Below, in pieces: positions 16,504 to 24,962 of a stretch of 64,000 bases of DNA (the stretch's first letter is position 1; each line of letters starts with the position of its first letter). The stretch is from positions 5,898,965 to 5,962,964 of the forward strand of contig NZ_CP104011.1 in NCBI RefSeq assembly GCF_025133575.1, written 5' to 3'. The notes under the pieces are model-generated. The model was not told the origin of the DNA. It saw only the letters and a list, made by a program, of their open reading frames with translations, and did no database searches. Both the position numbers and the translations under genes were made by a program. Origin of the DNA: Pseudomonas sp. GCEP-101 (GTDB lineage: Bacteria > Pseudomonadota > Gammaproteobacteria > Pseudomonadales > Pseudomonadaceae).

Positions 16504-17928
16504 TTACTTCTTGATTGCCGCCACGCTCTCACGTGGCTCCAGGCCATCACGTTCCCGCTGATATGCAAGATAGTACTTGTTGACGCTGCTGACGTAGTTC
16601 ACCACGCCCATACCCAGTTGTTCGGCGGCCACGCGCTCGACCTGGAAGAACCACTGGTTGGGGTTCAGGCCCTGGCGCTTGGCCTCGGCGCGCAGGCTTT
16701 GCACCCGCTCGGGACCGGCGTTGTAGGCAGCAAGAACGAAGGCCATGCGGTCCCGTTCGTTGATGCGCGGGCTGGAGAAGAAGCGCTTGCGCAGCATCGC
16801 CATGTAGCGGCTGGCGGCCTGCACGTTGTTCTCCTTCTGGTGCACGGTGTTCACGCCCACGGCGCGCGCCGCCGCCGGGGTGATCTGCATCAGCCCGGTG
16901 GCGCCGCCGGCGCCGCGCGCGCCGGCATCGAGGTTGGATTCCTTGAAGGCTACGGCGGCCAGCGCCAGCCAATCGACCTTGCTCTGCTCGGCGTAACGCT
17001 GCAGCGTCGGGCGCACGGCTTCCAGGCGCTTGCGATCCGGCACCACCAGCGGATTGCGCACCTGGTAGGCGCGGCGGTAGAGGCGCTGGAACGCCACGTC
17101 CTGGTCCGCCGGCGCACGGTAATCCTTGAGGAAGCGGTTGACGCTGGCCTGCAGCATCGGTGCATCGCGGCGCACGTACCAGGTCATCGGCTCGCTGTTG
17201 TCCAGCACCAGGTGGCGGTCGACGCGCAGCTTGGTGAAGACCTTGGCCCAGCGCTCGGCGATGGGCTGCTCGACCACGGTGTAGTTGAAGATGCCGGCCT
17301 GGACCATCTCCAGCACATCCTCCACGGCCAGCGAGGAATCGGTCCACTCCAGCACCAGCGGCGCCAGGCGCTTCTGCGCCAGGCGTTCGTTGACCTTGCG
17401 CACGGCCTCGCCGGCGGCGCTACCGGCCGGCAGGGTGATGGTGCGGCCGGCGAGTTGCTCCAGGCGCACGAACTTGCGGTTGCCCTGCTTGGTCACCAGC
17501 ACCAGCGGCACGTCGGCCTTCCACGGCAGGCTGGGACTGACGTTCTGGCCATCGCGCGCCAGCAGGACCTCCCCGGGCGCAACCAGATCGCCTTCGCCGC
17601 GCTGCAGCGCGCCGAGCAATTGATCCTTGGCCTTGGGAATGAATTTGACGGTGAGCGGCTTGCGCCCCGGTGCGCTGTCGTTGAGGTACTGCTCGAAGGC
17701 ACGCAGCCGGCGGTACTCGACACCGATGGGTTCGCCCTTGATTTCGCCGGAGCTGTTGCGGCTCTGGTTGACCAGCACCCGCAAGGTGCCGCCCGAACGG
17801 ATGGCGGCCAGGTCGCGGGCGCCACTGCTTTCCTGCTCCCAGTTTTCCGGCTGGGCGGTCAGGCGCGCAGCCGCCGGCAGTGGCGTCAAGGCCACGAGGC
17901 ACAGCAGTAGCAGCAACAGTCGGGTCAT
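16504..17928 (-). CDS. mltF: Membrane-bound lytic transglycosylase MltF
   Basis: A 474-residue periplasmic murein enzyme. A signal peptide covers residues 1-22, an ABC-type solute-binding regulatory module about 45-265, and a family 1 lytic transglycosylase domain about 305-440. The catalytic glutamate is E330 (AFKESNLD), with GLMQIT at 345-350 and AYNAGP downstream. It cleaves the MurNAc-GlcNAc bond to 1,6-anhydro products; the regulatory module is known to respond to muropeptides in P. aeruginosa MltF. The signal lacks an obvious lipobox cysteine next to the cleavage site (C10 lies inside the hydrophobic core). The ATG at 17928 has TGGAGAG upstream. Confidence 0.93.
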   Translation of the reverse strand: MTRLLLLLLCLVALTPLPAAARLTAQPENWEQESSGARDLAAIRSGGTLRVLVNQSRNSSGEIKGEPIGVEYRRLRAFEQYLNDSAPGRKPLTVKFIPKAKDQLLGALQRGEGDLVAPGEVLLARDGQNVSPSLPWKADVPLVLVTKQGNRKFVRLEQLAGRTITLPAGSAAGEAVRKVNERLAQKRLAPLVLEWTDSSLAVEDVLEMVQAGIFNYTVVEQPIAERWAKVFTKLRVDRHLVLDNSEPMTWYVRRDAPMLQASVNRFLKDYRAPADQDVAFQRLYRRAYQVRNPLVVPDRKRLEAVRPTLQRYAEQSKVDWLALAAVAFKESNLDAGARGAGGATGLMQITPAAARAVGVNTVHQKENNVQAASRYMAMLRKRFFSSPRINERDRMAFVLAAYNAGPERVQSLRAEAKRQGLNPNQWFFQVERVAAEQLGMGVVNYVSSVNKYYLAYQRERDGLEPRESVAAIKK

Positions 17929-18151
17929 CCAGCTCTCCAGGGGTCGCACTCGGCGGCGGGCCGATTAGAGTGCGGTTTCAGCCGGGGGTTCCCGACCGCC
18001 AAGGGCGCGCAAGACTCTCACAGGAGGGACTCAATACCAACCCGAAACTTCCGATAGATCTTCGGAATGCTCCACAACCTGTTGTTTTTCAAGAATTTTC
18101 GCTCAAAAAGCGGTATTTGCTATGCTCCGCTTCCGAACAAAAGGAAGAAAA

Positions 18152-18952
18152 ATGCAACTGATCGACATCGGCGTCAACCTCACCCACCCAAGCTTTGCTT
18201 CGGAACGTGAAGCGGTCCTCGCACGGGCAATCGAGGCTGGCGTGACGCAGATGGTGCTCACCGGCACCCGCCTCGACGACAGCGAACAGGCCCTGGAACT
18301 GTGCCGGCAACTGGACGACGAACAACGTCTCTACTGCACCGCCGGCGTCCATCCGCACGAGGCCAGCCACTGGGACAGCGGCAGCGCGAAGGTGCTGCGT
18401 GGCCTGCTGGCCGAGGAGCGGGTAAAAGCCGTGGGCGAGTGCGGGCTGGACTTCAACCGCGACTTTTCGCCGCGCCCGCAGCAGGAGAAGGCATTCGAAG
18501 AACAGCTGGGCCTGGCGGTGGAGCTGCAGTTGCCGGTGTTCATCCACGAACGCGACGCGGGCGAGCGCCTGCTGGCGATCCTCAAGGAGTTCCGCGACCG
18601 ACTCCCCGCCGCGGTGGTGCACTGCTTCACCGGCGAGCGCCGCACACTCTATTCCTACCTCGACCTGGACCTGCACATCGGCATCACCGGCTGGATCTGC
18701 GACGAGCGCCGCGGCACTCACCTGCACGAACTGGTGCGGGAAATCCCCCAGGGCCGGCTGATGCTGGAAAGCGACGCGCCCTACCTGCTGCCCCGGACGC
18801 TGCGCCCCAAACCCAAGAATGGCCGCAACCAGCCCGCCTATCTGCCCGAAGTGCTGGCCTGCGTGGCCCAGCACCGCGGCGAGAGCGCCGAGCAGGTGGC
18901 CCACCACACCACCGCCTGCGCACGACGGTTCTTTGACCTGCCAGAAATTTGA
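18152..18952 (+). CDS. tatD: TatD family metal-dependent hydrolase
   Basis: A 266-residue TIM-barrel hydrolase. It begins IDIGVNLTH, the TatD-subgroup variant in which the HxH metal motif is replaced by GVN. It continues with AGVHPHEAS, GECGLDFNRD, PVFIHERDA, HCFTG, GITGWICDERRG and ESDAPYLLPR. E. coli TatD is a Mg-dependent 3'-5' exonuclease involved in DNA repair; the name reflects proximity to tat genes, which are absent here. AAGGAAG precedes the ATG at 18152. An upstream ATG at 18122 has no ribosome site. Confidence 0.94.
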   Translation: MQLIDIGVNLTHPSFASEREAVLARAIEAGVTQMVLTGTRLDDSEQALELCRQLDDEQRLYCTAGVHPHEASHWDSGSAKVLRGLLAEERVKAVGECGLDFNRDFSPRPQQEKAFEEQLGLAVELQLPVFIHERDAGERLLAILKEFRDRLPAAVVHCFTGERRTLYSYLDLDLHIGITGWICDERRGTHLHELVREIPQGRLMLESDAPYLLPRTLRPKPKNGRNQPAYLPEVLACVAQHRGESAEQVAHHTTACARRFFDLPEI

Positions 18953-19089
18953 ACCAGCTCTCAAGATCGCCCTTCCGCCGCCGATACGTCCGGAAGCGGA
19001 AGGTGGGTTGATTCCCATCAATGGCCACCTTCATCCTTTTCACGAGAATAATGGCGCCTTGCCACTGTTCGACCGACAAGAAGAGAGTT

Positions 19090-20568
19090 ATGGCCGCCTG
19101 GATCCGCGATATTTCCCTCAAGTACAAGTTCTGGGCCGTCAACGCGGTCGCTTTCGTCACCACGCTGCTGCTGGTGCTGTTCGCCATGCACCAGGAGCTC
19201 GATGGCCGCAACCAGCAGGCGCGTCAGGGTGCCGAAGCCCAGGCGCAGTGGCTCAAGAGCTGGCCGGCCGGCTCGGCGCTGCCGGCTTCGCCTAATCTCG
19301 TCGGCTTCGCCAGCGGTAGCGCGCCGCAGATCGCCGGTATCGACGGCTCCGCCCTCGCCCGCGCCAGCGGCTGGGTCGACCTGCAGGGTGCGCAATCCCG
19401 CGCCGGCACACTCGCCGGCGCCTATGTGCAGGACCTCGGCAATGGCCAGCGCGTCGCCGTGCTCGCCCCCGGTGCCGATTTCTGGACGGTGTTCGAAGAC
19501 CGCGCCCTGCCCTTCGCCGGCGCCGTGCTGGTACTGATGCTGGCGCTGCTGGCCGCCTCGCAACTGCTGATCCGCTTCATCCTCACCCACCTGCTGACCC
19601 TGCGCGACGTCATGCTGCACGTGGAAAAGAGCGGCGACCTGGCCGCCCGCGTGCCGCTGGAAAGCCGCGACGAAGTCGGCCAGATGGCAACCGCGTTCAA
19701 CGCCATGCAGGCCGGCTACCAGCGCGTGGTCGGCACCGTCGCCCAGGCCGCCGGCCGCCTCGACGAAGGCGCGCGCAGCCTCGCCAACAGCATGGGCCAG
19801 GTGCGTCAGGGCATGCTCGGCCAGCAGAGCGAGACCGACCAGGCCGCCACCGCCATCAACGAGATGTCCACCACGGTCCATCACATCGCCCAGCACGCCG
19901 CGGATACCCGCGACCAGTCGCAGGAAGCCGACCGCCTCGCCGGCAACGGCCAGCAGGTCGTCAGCCGCGTCGGCCAGTCCATCGCCGGGCTGTCCCAGGG
20001 CGTGCAGCAGACCGCCGAGATGATCCAGCAGCTGGCCCAGGACAGCCAGAAGATCAGCAGCGTGGTCAGCGTGATCCACGGCATCGCCGAACAGACCAAC
20101 CTGCTCGCCCTCAACGCCGCCATCGAAGCGGCCCGTGCCGGCGAGATGGGCCGCGGCTTCGCGGTGGTCGCCGACGAAGTGCGCAACCTCGCCAAGCGCG
20201 TACAGGACTCCACCGACGAGATCACCCAGATGATCAACGCCCTGCAGTCGGGCACCCGCGATGCCGTGGAGTTCATGCAGGAAAGCTCGATCAAGGCCGA
20301 CGGTTGCGTCGAAGAGGCCCGGGAAGCGGGCGAAGCCCTGGCGGCCATCGCCTCGGCGGTGGCGCTGATGCGCGAGAGCAATACGCAGATTGCCGTGGCC
20401 GCCGAACAGCAGAGCCAGGTCGCCGAGGAAATGACCCGCTCGGTGGTGGGCATCCGCGACGTCACCGAGCACACCGTGCAGCAGACCGTCGATTCGGCCG
20501 GCACCAGCCATCAGCTGGCAGACCTCGCCGGCGAGCTCAGCCGCGCCATCCGCCAGCTGCGCCTGTAA
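19090..20568 (+). CDS. Methyl-accepting chemotaxis protein
   Basis: A 492-residue chemoreceptor. One membrane segment lies at about residues 15-34, a short periplasmic region of about 110 residues follows, and a second segment is at about 150-175. A HAMP domain comes next, then the cytoplasmic signalling coiled coil. The hairpin tip is EQTNLLALNAAIEAARAGE, with methionine instead of the usual glutamine in GEMGRGFAVVADEVR. No C-terminal CheR-docking pentapeptide is visible. The small periplasmic domain is not a recognisable dCACHE, and the ligand is unknown. The ATG at 19090 is preceded by AAGAGAG; an earlier start at 19021 is possible. Confidence 0.92.
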   Translation: MAAWIRDISLKYKFWAVNAVAFVTTLLLVLFAMHQELDGRNQQARQGAEAQAQWLKSWPAGSALPASPNLVGFASGSAPQIAGIDGSALARASGWVDLQGAQSRAGTLAGAYVQDLGNGQRVAVLAPGADFWTVFEDRALPFAGAVLVLMLALLAASQLLIRFILTHLLTLRDVMLHVEKSGDLAARVPLESRDEVGQMATAFNAMQAGYQRVVGTVAQAAGRLDEGARSLANSMGQVRQGMLGQQSETDQAATAINEMSTTVHHIAQHAADTRDQSQEADRLAGNGQQVVSRVGQSIAGLSQGVQQTAEMIQQLAQDSQKISSVVSVIHGIAEQTNLLALNAAIEAARAGEMGRGFAVVADEVRNLAKRVQDSTDEITQMINALQSGTRDAVEFMQESSIKADGCVEEAREAGEALAAIASAVALMRESNTQIAVAAEQQSQVAEEMTRSVVGIRDVTEHTVQQTVDSAGTSHQLADLAGELSRAIRQLRL

Positions 20569-20638
20569 TACCTATCGCCCGCATAGCCTGCGCCCATTGG
20601 CGCGGGCCTTGCGGCAGCACCTAGACTGCTGACATCCC

Positions 20639-20660
20639 GCCCGCCTGCGCTCAGGCGGGC
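20639..20660. terminator. Hairpin between chemoreceptor and Mpo1-like gene
   Basis: Stem GCCCGCCTG / CAGGCGGGC with loop CGCT and a short TTCT tail, 23 bases before the next start. It is a weak intrinsic terminator at best. Confidence 0.5.
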
Positions 20661-20682
20661 TTCTCAGTCTCGGAGCTTCGCC

Positions 20683-21042
20683 ATGGGCAAACGTCACCCC
20701 AACCTCCTCGCCTGGCAGTGGCAGGGCTACGCCGCCAACCACCGCAATCCCACCAACCTCGCGCTGCACATCATCGCCGTGCCGCTGTTCATCCTCGGCG
20801 CCCTGACGCTGCTCAGCGGGCTGTTCGGCCTGAGCCTGTCGGCGATCCTGCTGGGGGTGATCGGCATGGTGGCCTCGCTGGCCATCCAGGGCCGCGGCCA
20901 TAAACTCGAAGCGCAGGCCCCCGAGCCCTTCGACGACCGCAAGGACGCCGTGGGGCGTCTGCTGGCCGAGCAGTTCGTCACCTTCCCGCGCTTCGTCTTG
21001 AGCGGCGCCTGGTGGCGCGCGTGGCGCCAACGCAAGGGCTGA
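20683..21042 (+). CDS. Mpo1-like (DUF962) membrane protein
   Basis: A 119-residue protein. The N-terminal block NLLAWQWQGYAANHRNPTNLALHIIAVPLF matches the DUF962/Mpo1 family, with the conserved H-NP--NLxLH histidines, followed by two membrane segments at about 30-65. Yeast Mpo1 is an Fe-dependent dioxygenase acting on 2-hydroxy fatty acids; whether bacterial members do this is not established. Confidence 0.82.
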   Translation: MGKRHPNLLAWQWQGYAANHRNPTNLALHIIAVPLFILGALTLLSGLFGLSLSAILLGVIGMVASLAIQGRGHKLEAQAPEPFDDRKDAVGRLLAEQFVTFPRFVLSGAWWRAWRQRKG

Positions 21043-21124
21043 TCGCAGGCGCGGCATTTCGGCCATTCAAGTCGCAGGCGGGTTCGCCGATATAATCGTC
21101 GAGATTTCGTCACGAGCTGTTGAG

Positions 21125-21622
21125 ATGTCGGCTTTTCGTCATTTTATTGGCATTTTTGCCTGCCTGTTTCTTGTCGCAACCGTGTACTCGGCCCCGGAAC
21201 CGGCGGCCGAGCGCAGCGTGCTGACCGTTGCAGTGAAAGGCCAGCCACAGCTCGCGCGGCACTATCGCCTGCGCGACCTGGCCGCACTGCCGCAGACCGA
21301 ACAGCGCTCCATGCTTCCCGACGAAACCCGTGTGTACCGCTGGCAGGGCGTGCGCCTGAGCACCCTGCTCGCCGGCCTGGAACGCGGACGCGCCCAGCAC
21401 CTGCGGGTCGAGGCGCTGAACGACTATTCCGCGCTGATTCCGCTGAGCGACCTCGACGCCTTCGAGCCGATCCTTGCCTACCGCCGCGACGGCCACACCC
21501 TCGGCATCGCCGAACGTGGCCCGCTGTTCGTCATCTACCCGATGCTCGATCACCCGCCGCTGCGGACCCAGGTCTACTTCAACCGCACCGTCTGGCAGGT
21601 AAGCCGCATTACCCTGGAGTGA
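21125..21622 (+). CDS. Periplasmic molybdopterin-oxidoreductase-fold protein
   Basis: A 165-residue secreted protein with a signal peptide at residues 1-22. The rest resembles the small oxidoreductase molybdopterin-binding fold: YRLRDLAALP, YRWQGVRLSTLL, NDYSALIPLSDL, LFVIYPMLD. The conserved cysteine that ligates molybdenum in true sulfite oxidase-type enzymes is absent; mature residues contain no Cys. It is therefore probably a binding or sensory protein. The diguanylate cyclase gene starts 5 bases after its stop (or overlaps it), so the two are translationally coupled. A TATAAT at 21091-21096 may be the -10 of their promoter. Confidence 0.82.
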   Translation: MSAFRHFIGIFACLFLVATVYSAPEPAAERSVLTVAVKGQPQLARHYRLRDLAALPQTEQRSMLPDETRVYRWQGVRLSTLLAGLERGRAQHLRVEALNDYSALIPLSDLDAFEPILAYRRDGHTLGIAERGPLFVIYPMLDHPPLRTQVYFNRTVWQVSRITLE

Positions 21623-21627
21623 TCGCC

Positions 21628-23199
21628 GTGCCCCCGCAGCCACCCAGACGGCGCCGTCGCCGCCTGACCGTCATCATCCTCAGCGGCCTGATCGTGGCGC
21701 TGACCGTCGGCGCCGGCGCCGCGCTGCGGATGGTGCACCAGCACGTCCGCCAGTTGGCCCATCCCGACGCCCACAGCGAGCTGTGGCAGGCCTACCAGCT
21801 GCGCGCCGAGCTGGAACGCTCGCTGGCGACCGCCCGGCAGGTGCTCGCCGGCCAACGCGACAGCGATGCCCTGGCGACACGCGTCGAGGTGCTCGCCAGC
21901 CTGCTGCCGCCGCTGCGCAGCACGCCGGTCTATCGCTACCTGGTGGTGCCGCGCCCGGAGGTGCAGGCAACGCTGGAGAAGATCCAGCGCCTGAGCGATG
22001 CCTGGCTCGTGCGCGCGCCCTGGGGCCAGCCGGAGGCCGCCAGGCGGCTGGCCGGCGAGATGCTGCGGGACCTGCCGCCGCTGCTGGAGCCGGCCCACGA
22101 CGTGGTGGTGGCGACCAATATCGCCCTGACCAACTACATGGACGCCGAGCGCCAGGACCTGCAGCACGCCTTCAACCTGCTCGCCTGGGTCCTCTTCGGC
22201 CTGGGCCTGTGCAGCGTGCTGCTGGCCCTGCGGGTGATCGCCAACTCGCGGCGCAAACAGCTGCTGACCCAACGCCTGCACGACCTCAACCAGTCGCTGG
22301 AGCAACGCGTCGACCAGCGCACCCAGGAGCTGAGCGAGCGCAAGGCGCTGCTGCGCTACATCCTCGACACCAGCCCCAGCGACGTGGCGCTGCTCAGCGA
22401 CGAGGATTCCCGCGCCCACTACGTCAGTCCCCGGCTGCTGCAGCGCACCGGCGTGCGCCCGGACGAGCCCTTCACCCTGCACCGGCTGTTCGACGACCCG
22501 GATGAGCAGGCGCGCTTCCGCCAGTCCCTCGCCGAGCATGGCCAGCTGGACAGCTGGGAAACCCGGCTGGCGGGCAACCCGTCGTACTGGGCGATCGTCT
22601 GGGCACGGAAGATGGAAGTGGACGGCCGCCCCGCCTCGCTCGTCTGGAGCTTCGACATCAACCAGCGCAAGGCCATGGAGCAGGAGCTGCGCCTGCTGGC
22701 CACCACCGACCCGCTGACCGGCCTGCAGAACCGCCACGCCTTCGTCAAACGTGGCGTCGCCCTGCTCAAGAGCGCCCAGCGCTACGAGCGCCAGTGCGCG
22801 GCGCTGATGCTCGACATCGACTTCTTCAAGCCGATCAACGACACCCACGGCCATGCCTTCGGCGACGCCGTGCTGCAAGCCGTGGCGAAGGAACTGACCC
22901 AGGGCTTGCGCGAAGTGGACCTGCTGGGCCGCCTGGGCGGCGAGGAGTTCGCCGCAATCCTGCCGGAAACCGACCTGCAGCAGGCCCTGCAGGTGGCCGA
23001 GCGGGTGCGCCACAATGTGCAGGCGCTGTCCTTCACCAGCGAAGACGGCAGCCGCGTGCGCCTGACCCTGAGCATCGGCGTGGCCGTTCGCCGCGACGGC
23101 GAGCTGCGCCTGGAAGACCTGCTCGCGCGCGCCGACCGTGCGCTGTACCGGGCCAAGGCGGGCGGGCGCAACCGCACGGAGACCGCGCCCGGCATCTGA
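21628..23199 (+). CDS. Membrane diguanylate cyclase (GGDEF) with periplasmic sensor
   Basis: A 523-residue protein that makes c-di-GMP. A membrane segment lies at about residues 12-33, a periplasmic helical domain at about 34-182 and a second segment at about 183-204. A coiled coil and a PAS-like region follow (about 245-345), then GGDEF at about 355-515. The active site is GGEEF at 437-441, and the inhibitory I-site REVD sits five residues upstream (428-431), so product inhibition is expected. GTG at 21628 is chosen because GGAG lies 8 bases upstream; a GTG at 21619 would overlap the previous stop codon. The upstream periplasmic protein is a likely partner of its sensor domain. Confidence 0.92.
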   Translation: MPPQPPRRRRRRLTVIILSGLIVALTVGAGAALRMVHQHVRQLAHPDAHSELWQAYQLRAELERSLATARQVLAGQRDSDALATRVEVLASLLPPLRSTPVYRYLVVPRPEVQATLEKIQRLSDAWLVRAPWGQPEAARRLAGEMLRDLPPLLEPAHDVVVATNIALTNYMDAERQDLQHAFNLLAWVLFGLGLCSVLLALRVIANSRRKQLLTQRLHDLNQSLEQRVDQRTQELSERKALLRYILDTSPSDVALLSDEDSRAHYVSPRLLQRTGVRPDEPFTLHRLFDDPDEQARFRQSLAEHGQLDSWETRLAGNPSYWAIVWARKMEVDGRPASLVWSFDINQRKAMEQELRLLATTDPLTGLQNRHAFVKRGVALLKSAQRYERQCAALMLDIDFFKPINDTHGHAFGDAVLQAVAKELTQGLREVDLLGRLGGEEFAAILPETDLQQALQVAERVRHNVQALSFTSEDGSRVRLTLSIGVAVRRDGELRLEDLLARADRALYRAKAGGRNRTETAPGI

Positions 23200-23210
23200 G
23201 CCTGCGGCCG

Positions 23211-24011
23211 TTAACCGAAGATCGTCACCGTCTGCCGGCCGATGGCGAGCAACTGTCCGTCGGCCGACCAGGTCTGCGCAGCGATATGGCCATAGCCGTC
23301 GCGGGCGTGCTCGATGGTCGCCAGGTACTGGCACCAGCCGTTGGCCGGCAAGCGCGGCAGCGGCTGGACGAACTCCACGGTCCAGGTCAGCGAGCTGGAG
23401 GGCGCCGGCGTTTTCAGGTGCGGCAGGTTGGCCGGCGGCCAGGCGTCGATCAGCGCCAGCAGGTGGCTGACTTCCATTGGCTCATCGCCCACATCGTCAC
23501 CGCGAAAGCGCATCCAGCCGCCCATCTCGCGCTCGCGGCTGGCGGAGAACGGCATGTGCCCGACCGCCCAGCGCATAGCGATGTTCTGCGTGAAGGCCGG
23601 CATCAGCTTGCGGATGTAGGGCAGTTCCTGGCAGTCCTCGACGGGCTTGAACGCCGGCGGCGGCAGGCCGTCCGCCTGCACGCTGGACTCGCGCGCCACG
23701 CCGAAGCTGCCCTGGGCCAGCACCACCACCTGGCCGTTCTGCACGGCGCGGCAGAACACCTGGCTGACCGACTTGCCCTCGCGCAGGACCTCGGCCTCGA
23801 AACTCACCGGCACCTCGACTTCGATGGGGCCGACGAAGGTGATCGCCAGCGAACGCACCGGGCGCCCGGCTTCGGCCACCGCCGCCATGGCCTCGTAGGC
23901 CAGCGCGGCCACCAGGCCGCCGAAGCTGGCGCGACCTTGCGCCCAGGTGGCGGGAATGACGATGGAGAGCGGCGCGGCGCGCACCGCCTTGAGCATTTCG
24001 CTGAAGGACAT
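23211..24011 (-). CDS. Acyl-CoA thioesterase family protein (double hotdog)
   Basis: A 266-residue protein with two hotdog repeats. The N-terminal one has QGRASFGGLVAALAYEAM and ITFVGPIEVEVP, the C-terminal one SSLTWTVEFVQPL. This matches the TesB-like thioesterase (4HBT_3) families that hydrolyse acyl-CoA. The substrate is unknown. It is the last gene of a minus-strand block after the CHAD gene and is convergent with the diguanylate cyclase gene, 11 bases apart. Confidence 0.85.
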   Translation of the reverse strand: MSFSEMLKAVRAAPLSIVIPATWAQGRASFGGLVAALAYEAMAAVAEAGRPVRSLAITFVGPIEVEVPVSFEAEVLREGKSVSQVFCRAVQNGQVVVLAQGSFGVARESSVQADGLPPPAFKPVEDCQELPYIRKLMPAFTQNIAMRWAVGHMPFSASREREMGGWMRFRGDDVGDEPMEVSHLLALIDAWPPANLPHLKTPAPSSSLTWTVEFVQPLPRLPANGWCQYLATIEHARDGYGHIAAQTWSADGQLLAIGRQTVTIFG

Positions 24012-24122
24012 GGACGACTTCCCTGAGGCTACTGGGTAGAAAGTGCAGGCGGCGATCTTAAGGGCGCCAGCGCTGGCGGCAAACCATCCAAAGCCTTGTT
24101 CCCGCCGGTAAATGCCTTGCCA

Positions 24123-24893
24123 TCAATGGCCGCTATGCAGCGCCTTCTGCAGGGCCTCCAGGCTCTCGTCGGCCAGCCGCTCGGCCAGGTCATGGCGGGC
24201 GTTCCAATGGGGCTGCAGCGGCATCAGGTCCAACTCGCGCTCGCTGCGGATCAGCCACTGCTCGTAGTCATGCCACTCGCCCAGGGCCGCCTGGGCGTCC
24301 TTCAGCGGCGCCAGCAGGCGCTGCGGCACGGCGGATTCCCGGGGATAGGCCTCCAGCGAATAGCGCACCCGCTTGATCAGCAGTCGCAGGCGATGGCGGT
24401 CGTGGGCCGGATCCTTCAGGGCCTCGCGCAGCTTCTGCCACTCCTTGGCCAGACGCTTTTCCACCTTGCCGTGCAGGCCCTTGAGCACACCGTGGCGCTC
24501 GGCGGTGCGCCACAGCTGCGGCCAGCCGTCCAGGCGCAGCATCAGGCGTTCCCATTGCGGGCTGGCGAGCAGCGTGGCGTAGCCGGAGATCAGCGCCGGC
24601 CGGCGCAGCGCCGCGGCGCGCTCGTAGCCTTCGGCTTCGAGCACCGGCAGCAGCACCTCCAGATCGCGCAGCGGGCCGCTGAGCCGGCCCATGTCGCCCA
24701 GGGCCTGTTCCAGCTCGTCGATGCCGGGCATCCCGCGCACCGGGTGCAGGAGGCTGCGCAGGCGGCGCACGGCAATGCGCAGGTCATGCAGCGCTTCGGG
24801 GTCGGACTCGGCCTTCAGGCGGGACGACGCGGAGAACAACGCGACCTCCTGCTCGATCAGATGGCTCACCAGGTAATCGCAGAAGGACGTCAC
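24123..24893 (-). CDS. CHAD domain protein (polyphosphate-binding type)
   Basis: A 256-residue helical protein. The conserved histidine/arginine helix LHDLRIAVRRLRSLL and KRVRYSLEAY are the hallmarks of CHAD domains, which bind inorganic polyphosphate through a basic groove. No CYTH triphosphatase domain is fused or adjacent. The start is uncertain: GTG at 24893 has GGAG six bases upstream and is preferred over GTG at 24905. It lies 69 bases downstream of tgpA on the same strand. Confidence 0.85.
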   Translation of the reverse strand: MTSFCDYLVSHLIEQEVALFSASSRLKAESDPEALHDLRIAVRRLRSLLHPVRGMPGIDELEQALGDMGRLSGPLRDLEVLLPVLEAEGYERAAALRRPALISGYATLLASPQWERLMLRLDGWPQLWRTAERHGVLKGLHGKVEKRLAKEWQKLREALKDPAHDRHRLRLLIKRVRYSLEAYPRESAVPQRLLAPLKDAQAALGEWHDYEQWLIRSERELDLMPLQPHWNARHDLAERLADESLEALQKALHSGH

Positions 24894-24962
24894 GGCAGGC
24901 TCCACTCAGAGGGTGAACTATCAGGTTAGCCCCCACCCACGCACCGGCAAGGGGGCGCGATG

